From positions 1 through 61,394 of the forward strand of contig BQIW01000016.1 in assembly GCA_021604105.1 (NCBI GenBank): a stretch of 61,394 bases of DNA, written 5' to 3'. This DNA comes from Nitrospirales bacterium (GTDB taxonomy: Bacteria > Nitrospirota > Nitrospiria > Nitrospirales > UBA8639). Below, piece after piece: positions 1 through 9,319 of the stretch. A program made the position numbers and the translations under genes. Position 1 is the stretch's first letter; each line of letters begins with the position of its first letter. The notes beneath the pieces were generated by a model, which was not told the DNA's origin, did no database searches, and was given only the letters and a program-made list of their open reading frames with translations.

Positions 1-33
1 ACACAGGATTGGAGGCCAACACACTCGTGCATC

Positions 34-1878
34 TCACGACGGACGGCACCCTTGGACAAATAGGTCATCCCATAATTGAATATTGAGGACCCCGATTAAT
101 TCTCTTCCAAAATTCGCCTTGCCGTTTTGATGTTGCTGAAGCATGTGTCGAACAGAATGAGGATTGAAATACCCTTTGGTGTGGAGCCTGCTTTCGGACA
201 GAGCGTCTGCGACAAATTCCGGCAAAAGACCCTGCCATGGCCAGAATGGGGCGGAAAGCCCCCTCTTCCTTCTTTTCAGAATTTCCGCGGGCAAGACACC
301 TTCCAGGGCCCGTCGAAGAATATGCTTTTCCTGAAGCCCTCGCATTTTCAAGTCGGATGGAATCTGGCTGCATAATTCGACAAATTCATGATCGAGGAAT
401 GGCACGCGTGCCTCCAGGCCATAAGCCATGGAGGCAGCATCCAGGGTTCTTGTAATGAAGTCCGAAAGGCGCACATTAATATCCAAATACTGTAATTGAG
501 CAAAACGATTCCTTCCTTCAAAATCCTTCGGAAGAAAGAAATGCGGTTCTGAATCGTTGAAAGAACTATGGATGTTGCTAAGGTGATCGGAAAAAAGATC
601 ATCGTAACTTCGGTGGGAGGCATTATCGATTATTTGGGTGTATCGAGACAGGTCCATCGTGGCGTGGGCGGCGAATGCCCGACTTGAACGAGAATATTTT
701 TTCCTCAGGAACGGGATGTTTGCGATGAGTTGACGCACACTGAGTGGAAGATTGAGGAATGGTTCATCCGAGCCCTCACCGGTCAAGACGACTTTCACCT
801 GCTGAGCCGCCATTCTGGCGAGCAACATATGGGGGATGCCCTCAGATGAGATATTGGGATCTTCGCGATGCCAAATCATTTCCGGCAACAGATCAAAATC
901 GGCGGTTCTGCAGGTTGTGATGTGATGGCGAAGATTGTAGCCCGAGAAATCTGTGAAAATCCTTTTCGGACCTATCTCATTAAACAACGGATCTTCAAAC
1001 GCCGCAGAAAAAGTGTGGATAGGATCCGAGATTTCTCGGCTCATCAATCCCGCCATAGCACTTGAATCGATTCCACTGCTCAAATAACAACCTAGTGGCA
1101 CATCGCTTCGGAGGTGGAGGCGGACGGACTCTTCAAGTTTATCTCGTACCGTCTCGGCCCATTCCTGAGCGCTTCGTTGAAAGCCTTCCTCACCCCTTGA
1201 TGGAAAGGAGTGATCCCAATAACGCTGGATCGTGATCTTCTCGTTTTCATGGAGAAGATAATGCGCGGGTGGGGGCCGCCGTATTGAACACAAGAGGGTC
1301 TTCGGCGCTTGAACAAATCCGACCGCAAACAACTCCTTCATAGCACCGGCATCAACCTGACGGTCAATACACCCGCTTGCAAGGATGGACTTCAACTCCG
1401 ATCCAAAAAACAGAGCACCGGGTTTGATGGCATAGCTGAGGGGTTTGATACCTAACCGATCTCGGGCCAACATGAGACGACGATGACGGGAATCCCAGAT
1501 AGCGAAGCCGAACATACCTCTCAGAAAATCCACACAACGCACCCCATAATCCTCGTATAAATGGACAAGGACTTCGGCATCCGAATGTGTCCTGAAACGA
1601 TGATCTGCAGCCTCTAGATCTTGACGCAATTCCTTGTAGTTGTAGATTTCTCCATTACATTCAACGGTGACAGAGTTATCCTCGTTGGAAATGGGCTGAT
1701 CGCCGGTTTCCAAGTCTATGATGCTCAGTCGACGGAAGCCGAGACCGATACCCGGGTCAACAAAGTACCCAGCCCCACCCGGTCCACGATGGGACATCAT
1801 GTTTGTCATATGATGAAGCATATCCCGATCGACCGGCCTCTTAGGATCGGAATACACCACGCCGCACAATCCGCACAT
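34..1878 (-). CDS. asnB: Asparagine synthase-like glutamine amidotransferase
   Basis: Glutamine-hydrolysing asparagine synthetase family, 614 aa. Cys2 follows the start, which is the N-terminal nucleophile of class II amidotransferases; HRGP is at 30-33, RLSIIDL at 50-56 and NGEIYN at 75-80. The synthetase half carries the ATP-pyrophosphatase loop SSGIDSS at 267-273 and a GEGSDE motif. The family transfers glutamine ammonia to an adenylated carboxylate. The ATG at 1878 has an AGGAG site 7 bases upstream. It heads the left-hand gene cluster with acyltransferase-like, adenylation and glycosyl genes, so it may amidate a sugar acid or cell-surface compound rather than make free asparagine. That substrate is inferred; family membership is certain. 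Confidence 0.9.
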   Translation of the reverse strand: MCGLCGVVYSDPKRPVDRDMLHHMTNMMSHRGPGGAGYFVDPGIGLGFRRLSIIDLETGDQPISNEDNSVTVECNGEIYNYKELRQDLEAADHRFRTHSDAEVLVHLYEDYGVRCVDFLRGMFGFAIWDSRHRRLMLARDRLGIKPLSYAIKPGALFFGSELKSILASGCIDRQVDAGAMKELFAVGFVQAPKTLLCSIRRPPPAHYLLHENEKITIQRYWDHSFPSRGEEGFQRSAQEWAETVRDKLEESVRLHLRSDVPLGCYLSSGIDSSAMAGLMSREISDPIHTFSAAFEDPLFNEIGPKRIFTDFSGYNLRHHITTCRTADFDLLPEMIWHREDPNISSEGIPHMLLARMAAQQVKVVLTGEGSDEPFLNLPLSVRQLIANIPFLRKKYSRSSRAFAAHATMDLSRYTQIIDNASHRSYDDLFSDHLSNIHSSFNDSEPHFFLPKDFEGRNRFAQLQYLDINVRLSDFITRTLDAASMAYGLEARVPFLDHEFVELCSQIPSDLKMRGLQEKHILRRALEGVLPAEILKRRKRGLSAPFWPWQGLLPEFVADALSESRLHTKGYFNPHSVRHMLQQHQNGKANFGRELIGVLNIQLWDDLFVQGCRPS

Positions 1879-2119
1879 AGGTACTCCTACTCTTGTGTGT
1901 CGCGTATCTCTTAGCCAACCCTCGGTGAAATGCGTTTGGTCAGTGTCCTAGTTGATGGCTTTCAAATCAACGACTGAATACAGCGCATTCCTATAGTCAG
2001 AAACAATCGACTAGGCAAAGAATGTTTCGAACCTTGTATCTCGCCACAATGGGTTCCCTTACGGATCATCGGCCCAAAGTGGGGGAATGTTGATAGGGCC
2101 CTTGATGCTTCCTCAAGCA

Positions 2120-3334
2120 TCATGAAAGGGTCGATGAGAATCGAACGTGGCTCCGGTTAGGCTTAACGAAAACTCCCTCATCTATCATCGGTTGGCGACC
2201 GGATTCAGTCAGGAGATAGAGCCGATGCAGCCCTTCAATCCAGAGAGATCGGCGACTCTGTGATTCGTCAGCATGGATGGCCGACAAGCGTCCTCCGTCC
2301 CGAAAGATAAGACCTGTGTGAGAGAAGAAATCCTTCACGACACCGTTTACGCTCTTCCAACGGATCAACAGATCAAAATACGAATTAGGATTATCAAATA
2401 AAGCATTTCCCCATTTGCGTTTATAGCGAAGCAATCCGTCATGCAGGGAAGACCGAGCGGCTCTAAAATTTACCTCAGCTAACCCCAACTGGCGGGCATG
2501 CTGGATGCTGTAATAGTAGAGCGCGGCCATAATGCCTCTTTTTTTCAGCGGGAGTTCACCCGAAGCCATGCCTATGGCCAAAAGGTTAAATGTGTCCTGT
2601 TTTCGTTCATAGAGAACACCGGCAAATGGCTGGTTGTCTCCCATAATCCAGAGGATTCCCCCTTTTCGGATAAACCGACGTAATTCCTGCCGGCCTTTGA
2701 TGATGGCCATGGCTCCATGACGGTCTCTCGAGAAAGGGACGTACATGGAATCATAGAACTCGTCAAATCGCTCCTCCCCTTCGGTGACCAATGGCTGCAA
2801 CTGATGTTTGCGAACCAGACGCATATCCTCGCGGATACTTCGGTTACTACGCACCAACTCATCGAGATCCCCAGGAACAGCGAGCCGCATATCAATCCAT
2901 TCAGGAACCGCGAGATAGTCCCTTCCGAAGAATTTTTCCGCTGACAATCGATCTGCACGAACGATAGTCAGATCGGCTGCTTCACGCAGGCGATCTAACA
3001 GAGCCGGCAGGTCCCGTAACGACACATTTCCGACCAGCTCACGTTGGGGCTCCCCAATGAAAAACCTGTTCGGCAAATAGGAAACCCAGGGATCATGGCC
3101 CGCCACCAATAGTGTCCCAATTTGCCCGGATGGAAGAGTGGGCCCCCGCAGCAACACAACCGGGATCCCTCGTAACCCCAGGCACGCCCACGCGAAAAAA
3201 CCATATCGCGGAACCAAGGTATGTGCCCTGCCGGAAAGGCATGAGATGACCCACTCTATCATCATGTTTTTTAAATGATTCATCCTATCTGTGCCCACTG
3301 TTTTTGTTTCGACTGGCCGCAACCACATTCGCAA
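2120..3334 (-). CDS. GNAT/FemAB-like acyltransferase (BioF2-type)
   Basis: A 404-aa protein that resembles the GNAT-superfamily proteins of exopolysaccharide clusters (FemAB-like, BioF2). The middle part has the pattern seen in this group: a region near 165-200 rich in Arg/Asp (NRSIREDMRLVRKH), then GGILWIMGDNQPFAGVLYE and a helix ending in YYYSIQHARQLGLAEVNF. Such enzymes move an amino-acyl or acyl group to an amine. The first ATG is at 3334; an internal ATG at 3283 (MNHLKNMM) is an alternative because neither has a clear ribosome site. A 7-bp hairpin lies just upstream (3340-3359). Substrate unknown. Family assignment is from overall pattern, not from a diagnostic motif. Confidence 0.55.
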   Translation of the reverse strand: MRMWLRPVETKTVGTDRMNHLKNMMIEWVISCLSGRAHTLVPRYGFFAWACLGLRGIPVVLLRGPTLPSGQIGTLLVAGHDPWVSYLPNRFFIGEPQRELVGNVSLRDLPALLDRLREAADLTIVRADRLSAEKFFGRDYLAVPEWIDMRLAVPGDLDELVRSNRSIREDMRLVRKHQLQPLVTEGEERFDEFYDSMYVPFSRDRHGAMAIIKGRQELRRFIRKGGILWIMGDNQPFAGVLYERKQDTFNLLAIGMASGELPLKKRGIMAALYYYSIQHARQLGLAEVNFRAARSSLHDGLLRYKRKWGNALFDNPNSYFDLLIRWKSVNGVVKDFFSHTGLIFRDGGRLSAIHADESQSRRSLWIEGLHRLYLLTESGRQPMIDEGVFVKPNRSHVRFSSTLS

Positions 3335-3386
3335 GGTTCAACCACGCTTTGTCGTGGTTTCCACAAAACCATGGGAATGTCGCGCT

Positions 3387-4727
3387 TCAAGACGCCGTTC
3401 CCGTGGTGTCATTGAGAGAACACTCCGTGAGATTGACTCCCGAGAAGATTGCATGGGTCTTGCCAGTGCCATCACTCGGCCACGGCTTAACAACCCTGAT
3501 CGACAGATCAATGTCACCAAGGAGCTTTCGGAGATGCCCCAGAACAGTAAAATGGACATGCGGATCGGACTCTACGTTCTTGATCTTTGGATGGCCGACG
3601 AGGGCGTGGCAGGTGAGCTCGAGCCGAAACTTCTTTAGGCTTTCTTGGTAAAGGCGGTATTCTCCGAGGCGAAGTGTTCCCGCGAAGTGATCAAGTATCT
3701 TTCGGGTCGTAAGGAGACACCCGTCTCCGAGCAAAATTGAGGCTCGTTCTCGCCCTTCAATTGAACCCATCAAAGGCAGTTGCCGACCGCAGGAACATCC
3801 ACCTGATGCAGCTATGGCCAGATCAGCCGTGTTGTACCGTATGAGGGGCATGGTCCGGGCGCGCAAATCTGTCACCACGATTGTCCCTAATTCGCCCGGA
3901 TGGGCCGGTATCCCACCCCGCAATACTTCAACAAAATGTGTATCCGCATTTACATGGAACGTCCCACGCTGCTCGCATTGCCAGGCGATATACCCGACCT
4001 CGGTCTGGCCATACAGCCCGACCGGTTCACGGCCGAAGACTCGCGTGACCAATTGACGGGTTTCGGCATCCACCAACTCTCCTGCGCAAAACACCACACG
4101 TGGCCGTTTAAGTGCGGCCTGAGCCGCTTCGCTCGCACGCGCAATGCGGCGAAGGGCTGTCGCCGTGCCAACCACCACATCAGCCTTTGCCTCCAGCAAT
4201 TGTGCCAACTGGTCCTTGATGGATCGTTCCGTCGAGATCCACGTCTTCCGAGAAATACCGAAGCGCTGCAGTACGTGCGAGGGACCCGGCTTTATCTGAA
4301 ATTGCACCGTGTGATGGCGCCAACGAAATCCGTGTTCAAACCATATCCGCAGTCCCACGGCTCTTCGCACCCGTTCCTCGAGCGGCCGTTTCCAAATCCG
4401 TAATGCTGCACCTGATGAGCCGCTGGTCTCAAGGTAGGTGCAGGATGAGGAGTCCACTCCCCGCGCCAGCAATTCACCTCGTTTCGCCGATTCTCGCACC
4501 AGGGGAGCGGTGATAATTGGAATTCGATCCAGATCTTGAATGCCTCGAATGGCTTGGACATCTACACCCGCTTCGTCCCAAACACGACGGTAAAAGGGGA
4601 CGTTGCTGTAGGCATGGATGATAGCGTCGCGGAACAAATGATCTTGCAACGATCGGAGATTTGCGGGAGAGCGTGTGACGTTCGACCTCAGATCCATTAG
4701 GCACTTCCATGTTCGCAGAATTTCCAT
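3387..4727 (-). CDS. CapK/PaaK-like adenylate-forming enzyme 1
   Basis: A 446-aa member of the phenylacetate-CoA ligase/CapK family. The ATP-binding loop TSGSSG is at 101-106, YGQTE at 239-243, RYNTADL at 297-303 and a Cys pair CSCGR at 311-315, in the order found in PaaK. Members activate aryl or acyl carboxylates with ATP; the CapK group acts in capsule and surface-polymer modification. Its ATG directly abuts the stop codon of the upstream paralogue (TAGATG), so the two are probably translated together. It shares FEHGFRW and the CxCGR element with that neighbour. The carboxylate substrate cannot be read from sequence. Confidence 0.8.
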   Translation of the reverse strand: MEILRTWKCLMDLRSNVTRSPANLRSLQDHLFRDAIIHAYSNVPFYRRVWDEAGVDVQAIRGIQDLDRIPIITAPLVRESAKRGELLARGVDSSSCTYLETSGSSGAALRIWKRPLEERVRRAVGLRIWFEHGFRWRHHTVQFQIKPGPSHVLQRFGISRKTWISTERSIKDQLAQLLEAKADVVVGTATALRRIARASEAAQAALKRPRVVFCAGELVDAETRQLVTRVFGREPVGLYGQTEVGYIAWQCEQRGTFHVNADTHFVEVLRGGIPAHPGELGTIVVTDLRARTMPLIRYNTADLAIAASGGCSCGRQLPLMGSIEGRERASILLGDGCLLTTRKILDHFAGTLRLGEYRLYQESLKKFRLELTCHALVGHPKIKNVESDPHVHFTVLGHLRKLLGDIDLSIRVVKPWPSDGTGKTHAIFSGVNLTECSLNDTTGTAS

Positions 4728-6218
4728 CTAGAGCCCTTCCCTTCCGGAGACAGGGTGCTGCTCATTTGCAGTTCCGACCTTCGAGATGATCATCCTGGTC
4801 TTCTCTCCTGGGCTTAACGGGATCGTCTCGACTCGCTCAACCCGCAGATGGATTTCACCAGGCAAGACCGCTTGAAGATCCGATTCAATCCTCAAAAGAA
4901 GACCCTGAGCGTTATTGGATACAACGATTTGGAGGTGGATCTCGTTTATCTCATTTTGCAAAATTCTCCACTGGCCTAACTCGTCATAGCGTCCCAGGAC
5001 TTCGTGAAAAAATGGCCAGAAGATTCGCCTGCCGTCTGGCAAAGCCACTGAATCTACCCTGCGCCCGTAGATTCGTCTGAGAAGGGGAAGAGTGCGCCCA
5101 CAGGGACATCGTGTGGTATCAACCTCGGCCAGATCTCCTGTCTCATAGCGAATCATCGGCATGGTCCACATGCCTAATGCTGTGGTGATAATTGGGCCAG
5201 GCTCCCCTGAAGCCGCAGCAACCTCCACAATGTGGCTATCAGCGCTTACGTGAAATCCGGAACGACGCTCACACTCCCATGCGAAATTCGAAAGCTCAAC
5301 CAACCCGTACACATCGACAGGATCCCTTCCGAGCGCACCCCGAACCAGTTGGCGAGTGGCCGGCGAGAGGGTTTCACTATCGGAGACGATGAATCGGGGC
5401 GAGGGCAGATTGAGCCCACGCGTTTTGACAGTTTCCGCCAAGGCATACAGCGTACCCGCCCCTGCAACGATCACGTCCGGCCGCGTCTCAACTATGCGTT
5501 GTGCCCAGAACTCTGGTGGGTCCAGGATCGAGCACCACTCTTTAGGAGCGATACCAAGTCGTTGGACGAAAAACTGCCGACCAAAAGTCATGCGAATTTC
5601 AAACGTTCGGTCAGTCCAGCGGAAACCATGTTCGAAAAGAATGCGCCAGGCAACCACACGCTGCCACTGCTGATCTAAGGCTCCAAGATAGATACGCAAC
5701 GGAGTTCCTGTTGAACCGCTCGTTTCAACAACTCCACATCCGTGGGGATCAATCCCCTGTGCAACGACTTCTTCCGGACTTGCCCGCTTGAGACGATCCT
5801 TTTGAAGGATAGGGATTTTGTCTATATCATCCAACGAACGGAATTCATCAGGATGATACCCTGCGTCCTTGTAAAGCCCTCGATAGAGGGGAACGTTCTG
5901 ATACGCATGCATGAGGAGACCTCGAAGCCGCTTCTCCTGTACCTGCCGTAGATCCTCAGACCTCCAGTGACTGGAACCCAGAGCTTGGCGAATCAACCGA
6001 ACGGTTTTCCATCCGTCCAACAACATCATTCGTTCCAGAGCTGCGTGTCTTTTCTGATATCCTTTTTCATTAAACAAAAGGTGTGGACAATAGGAATACC
6101 CGGCTGACCAGCCACATTCGTGCATACGTCGCAACTTCCAAGCATCATATTGAAACAATCTTTCATTCCCGTGGGGCCACAGCAAGCCGGCTCTATCTCT
6201 TTTCAGCTCTAACAGCAA
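4728..6218 (-). CDS. CapK/PaaK-like adenylate-forming enzyme 2
   Basis: A 496-aa paralogue of the adjacent enzyme. The ATP loop TSGSTG is at 166-171; the motif that is YGQTE in the neighbour reads YGLVELS here, keeping Tyr, Gly and Glu but not the usual Thr; RYETGDL and CPCGR follow. It has about 66 extra N-terminal residues before the shared YQNVPLYR segment. The start overlaps the end of the methyltransferase gene by 26 bases, and its stop abuts the next start, indicating one transcript. The tandem pair could act on two different acids or as a heteromeric enzyme. Both readings are inference. Confidence 0.8.
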   Translation of the reverse strand: MLLELKRDRAGLLWPHGNERLFQYDAWKLRRMHECGWSAGYSYCPHLLFNEKGYQKRHAALERMMLLDGWKTVRLIRQALGSSHWRSEDLRQVQEKRLRGLLMHAYQNVPLYRGLYKDAGYHPDEFRSLDDIDKIPILQKDRLKRASPEEVVAQGIDPHGCGVVETSGSTGTPLRIYLGALDQQWQRVVAWRILFEHGFRWTDRTFEIRMTFGRQFFVQRLGIAPKEWCSILDPPEFWAQRIVETRPDVIVAGAGTLYALAETVKTRGLNLPSPRFIVSDSETLSPATRQLVRGALGRDPVDVYGLVELSNFAWECERRSGFHVSADSHIVEVAAASGEPGPIITTALGMWTMPMIRYETGDLAEVDTTRCPCGRTLPLLRRIYGRRVDSVALPDGRRIFWPFFHEVLGRYDELGQWRILQNEINEIHLQIVVSNNAQGLLLRIESDLQAVLPGEIHLRVERVETIPLSPGEKTRMIISKVGTANEQHPVSGREGL

Positions 6219-6981
6219 TAAAATTCCCGGTCAGGTATCGCGTAGGCCAGTGCGACATGTTTTCGAATACCTGCATCCAACGCAAAAACCGTTGCTGTAC
6301 TGCACTGTTCGCGCAGGAGCACAGAATTTTGGCAGCGAGCACGGCAAGAACCCGTGGACAATGGAGCACCGCCGTGACATCCCTCACGTCGAAGCCTATC
6401 TCCCGCAGCCATTTCTGTAACCTCCAGGGACCGCAGGTGGCACCAACATAGTAAGGAAGGATACCCAACCGGTTTAAGAATTTGAACGGAAGAACGTTAC
6501 GAGCCGCAATAATCGGATTGGCAGGATTATCCAGTGTTAGAATGAGCTGACCGCCTTGGCGAAGCACCCGGTGCAATTCCCGTAGACTCACGATGATCTC
6601 ATCCAAGGTTTGAAAATGGTCCAGGGTGGAATTCGACACCACCACCTCAAACGATTCGTTTCCAAACGGAAGGTCGCGAACATCCGCACAGGCTCCACTC
6701 ACACTCGTCTGGCCCCGAAAGCCCAAGTGCGCATTCCCGAAGGACAGATCCATCCCTATGATGCTATGAGCTCTGGCCTGCAAGAAAGGCGTGAGGCCCT
6801 CTCCCACCAATTCGTCAAACATGTCCGTCTTTAGCAATCGACCTACTGGTTGTTTGGGGAGCCATCGGAAGAGAAGAGATTGGTTGATTGAATCGCTGTG
6901 TTGTCGCCAAAGCTGATCCGGGCGGGTCATTATCCATTCGTCCGCAATGGAATCCCAGTACCTCTTCCCTTCGATTATCAC
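6193..6981 (-). CDS. SAM-dependent methyltransferase (class I)
   Basis: A 262-aa protein with the class I methyltransferase layout: YWDSIADEW near the N-terminus, LPFGNESFEVVVSNSTLDH (motif IV region) and LRELHRVLRQGGQLILTLDN (post-motif pattern). The glycine-rich motif I is degenerate: the LLKTDMFDEL.GEGL segment stands where a GxGxG loop is expected, so the nucleotide-binding edge is unusual. It starts with GTG at 6981. Likely part of the same operon as the two CapK-like genes (26-base overlap). Substrate unknown; methylation of a sugar, lipid or aryl intermediate is possible. Confidence 0.75.
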   Translation of the reverse strand: MIIEGKRYWDSIADEWIMTRPDQLWRQHSDSINQSLLFRWLPKQPVGRLLKTDMFDELVGEGLTPFLQARAHSIIGMDLSFGNAHLGFRGQTSVSGACADVRDLPFGNESFEVVVSNSTLDHFQTLDEIIVSLRELHRVLRQGGQLILTLDNPANPIIAARNVLPFKFLNRLGILPYYVGATCGPWRLQKWLREIGFDVRDVTAVLHCPRVLAVLAAKILCSCANSAVQQRFLRWMQVFENMSHWPTRYLTGNFIAVRAEKR

Positions 6982-7060
6982 GATGGGTCTTTCATGTTTG
7001 ATTAATGGGAATGTAAAGCCTTTAGGTCTGGTCTACACGTATTTTCCTCGCAAGCCCCGA

Positions 7061-7084
7061 CCCAGACAGTGACGCCCAGACAGT
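7061..7084. repeat. 10-bp direct repeat upstream of the methyltransferase gene
   Basis: CCCAGACAGT occurs twice, at 7061-7070 and 7075-7084, with starts 14 bases apart. It sits about 80 bases upstream of the methyltransferase start, in the 156-base gap between two minus-strand genes. A TATACT hexamer on the minus strand adjoins it. It could be a regulator-binding site, but nothing else supports that. Confidence 0.3.
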
Positions 7085-7137
7085 ATAGAATGACAAAAAT
7101 TTTCAGCCCCTTGAAAAAAATGCTGGTGGAATGCCGC

Positions 7138-7446
7138 TTATCGATATCGGATTCCCACTACTCTGTTATAGATAAACCCGATAGCCCAACCTAGAATCCC
7201 ACCGGTCAGGGCTCCGTAAAAAAGCCCGACCAGACTCCCTTTCCACGTAACTGAATACCCGATGAAAAAGTTGGAAAGTAACTGAAGATGAGAGCCAACC
7301 TTTGGCCCCCCTTCGAGAAGAAGCCAAACCGTCATAATAAAAAGGCCTAATCCACCCATCAGGCCACACACCACTGCCAATACCCCTCCCTGAATTTTGG
7401 CCACAACCCGGCTAAGTTCTTCATCACCCTTGGAATCCGTTTCCAT
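7138..7446 (-). CDS. Small two-helix membrane protein, paralogue of the neighbouring fusion tail
   Basis: A 102-aa protein with an acidic N-terminus and two hydrophobic segments: about 20-45 (VLAVVCGLMGGLGLFIMTVW) and 68-95. Between them is GGPKVG..LQLLSNFFIGYSVTW.GSLVG. The same pattern (GGP.VG..L.LL.NF..G..VTW.GSL.G...G...G..IG) is found at the C-terminus of the oxidoreductase encoded just upstream, so the two are paralogous domains. The ATG at 7446 is preferred because GGAGGG lies 6 bases upstream; a TTG at 7464 in the same frame has no such site. No known family recognised. Function unknown; perhaps a membrane anchor or small pore. Confidence 0.75.
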   Translation of the reverse strand: METDSKGDEELSRVVAKIQGGVLAVVCGLMGGLGLFIMTVWLLLEGGPKVGSHLQLLSNFFIGYSVTWKGSLVGLFYGALTGGILGWAIGFIYNRVVGIRYR

Positions 7447-7480
7447 ATTTTCCCTCCAGGACAATGCCTCTTGGTAATAG

Positions 7481-9319
7481 CTAATCTAGAAGATTGCGAC
7501 GACGATTCACTTCCTCCCGCCATCGGATAAATTTCGCATAGGCCTTCATGCTCCAGTTTCGGAGTGAGGCTCCTGAGTATCCTATGGCAAATCCCCCGAC
7601 TCCTCCCTCTAGGAAACCTATCAGTGAACCACCCCACGTCACTTGAAAACCAAATAGGAAATTCCCAAGCAGAGACAAGTTGGGCCCCACTACCGGTCCT
7701 CCTTTGAGGACCAAAATCACCGTCCCAATCAAAATGAGAAGACCACTGATGGTACCGACAGCCACACCCATGGCGACGGGATCCAGCTTGGCAAACACGA
7801 TCTCGATTAACTCTTCCTCATTTTCTTTGGGGAGTTCATCTCCGCTCACTTGAACCCGCACAGGCACCATTCGATCGCCGCCATTGCCGGAAGTCGTACG
7901 GTTTTCCTCATGGTAGGCTTTTTCGGTATTCACCGCCCATACATCATGCTGGGATTCACCCATGATATTTCTCGCGGCATACACCCCCGTCACCATGGAA
8001 TGATCCTGATTGTTATAGCGATGCAGACCATTTCGTCCAATGGTCTGAAAATTTGAAAATGTTTCCAGATATTGTCGAATCGTCTGGACGTAATCCTGAT
8101 AGTGATGATCGTATACCGGATAGGCTTTTTCCATACGAACCACAGTCCCGTCTTCAACTTCGCGAGGATTAATGAGCCCGAGTTGGGCGCATTCCCGTGT
8201 GCCGAATTCAATCAACCGCTCATTCGACCATGTCCACTCATCGTCTTTGTCCCAGAGGAAATACTCAAGGCCCAGCGAAGTTCGTGAGGGATCCGGCACC
8301 ATATACGGGCTCCAATTTTTATAATTCTGTATTCGTCCCATTTTAACTTCAGGTGAATGGATATAGATCCAGTTATCAGGGAATACGTCTTCGCGGTTAA
8401 CCACCAGGACCACGGTTAAATAATCCCGATACCGCAGGCCAAGCGCGGCCTCTACAACCTTCTCGGGGGGTTGAGGATCCATGGCCTCGATTAACTCGCG
8501 CAGAGGCATGGTGGACACAAAATCGCTGCCTTCAAATTCCAAATGCTCCCCTGATGAGGCTCGCGCGGAAACACAATCTACACGCCCATGGCGGTGTCTG
8601 ATACGCTCGACTTTCATGCCTTTTAATGTCTGAGATCCAAAACCAGCCACCAATTCCTCGCACCGTTCCCACATCATTCCCGGACCTAAGCGAGGATAAT
8701 GAAACTGCTCAATGAGCGAGGTCACGATTTCACCCTTCTTCCCACCCCTTTGACCAAATAGGGCATTTCGAACCGCTTCTTTCAACGAGAGATTTTTGAT
8801 TCGTTGCGCAGCCCAATCGGCTGATATCTCAGTACAGGAAATCCCCCAGACTTTTTCCGTGTAGGTTTTAAAGAATATCTGGTACAGGCGATATCCAAAA
8901 CGATTAATCACCCATTGCTCAAAATTTTCCTCCTGGCCATTAGGAAACACCTTCACCTTGGCATAACTGAAACAGACCAGAAGAGCCTCCACGACCCCCA
9001 GCCCGGCCAAGGCATTAGTGGCCTTAAGCGGATAGTCGAAAAAATGTTGGTTGTAATGGATTCGGCTTATACGAGGTCGAAGGAGAAAATTGTCACCGAG
9101 AATTTCATTCCACAACTCTGTCACCATCGGCATTTTCGAAAAAAATCGGTGTCCACCGATATCAAAACGAAAGTCTCGATAGTTGACCGTTTGTGATATG
9201 CCTCCGACCTGTTTCCCGGCCTCAAGGATAAGAGAGGAAGAGCTGTTTTTCCCAAGTTCATAGGCCGCCGTAAGGCCTGCAGGACCGGCGCCAATAACCA
9301 CGACAGGATGAGATGCCAC
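7481..9319 (-). CDS. NAD(P)/FAD-dependent oxidoreductase (UDP-galactopyranose mutase-like) with C-terminal membrane domain
   Basis: A 612-aa protein. The N-terminus has the dinucleotide loop GAGPAGLTAAYEL (10-22), then VGGISQTV and DIGGHRFF, as in amine-oxidase/UDP-galactopyranose mutase-like flavoproteins; the flavin-closing segment NIMGESQHDVWAVNTEKAYHEE comes near 465. From about residue 500 there is a second part with two membrane spans (VAVGTISGLLILIGTVILVL and GSLIGFLEGGVGGFAIGY) matching the free-standing protein downstream. Start is GTG at 9319, sharing its G with the glycosyltransferase stop (TAGTG), with AGGGAGG five bases upstream. Probably acts on a nucleotide sugar or lipid-linked sugar at the inner membrane; the reaction is not determined. 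Confidence 0.85.
   Translation of the reverse strand: MASHPVVVIGAGPAGLTAAYELGKNSSSSLILEAGKQVGGISQTVNYRDFRFDIGGHRFFSKMPMVTELWNEILGDNFLLRPRISRIHYNQHFFDYPLKATNALAGLGVVEALLVCFSYAKVKVFPNGQEENFEQWVINRFGYRLYQIFFKTYTEKVWGISCTEISADWAAQRIKNLSLKEAVRNALFGQRGGKKGEIVTSLIEQFHYPRLGPGMMWERCEELVAGFGSQTLKGMKVERIRHRHGRVDCVSARASSGEHLEFEGSDFVSTMPLRELIEAMDPQPPEKVVEAALGLRYRDYLTVVLVVNREDVFPDNWIYIHSPEVKMGRIQNYKNWSPYMVPDPSRTSLGLEYFLWDKDDEWTWSNERLIEFGTRECAQLGLINPREVEDGTVVRMEKAYPVYDHHYQDYVQTIRQYLETFSNFQTIGRNGLHRYNNQDHSMVTGVYAARNIMGESQHDVWAVNTEKAYHEENRTTSGNGGDRMVPVRVQVSGDELPKENEEELIEIVFAKLDPVAMGVAVGTISGLLILIGTVILVLKGGPVVGPNLSLLGNFLFGFQVTWGGSLIGFLEGGVGGFAIGYSGASLRNWSMKAYAKFIRWREEVNRRRNLLD

Noticed and set aside
3340-3359. 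7-bp hairpin AACCACG-CTTTGT-CGTGGTT between the acyltransferase-like and CapK genes
   Set aside because: No T-run on the minus strand, so not called as terminator; may be only chance.
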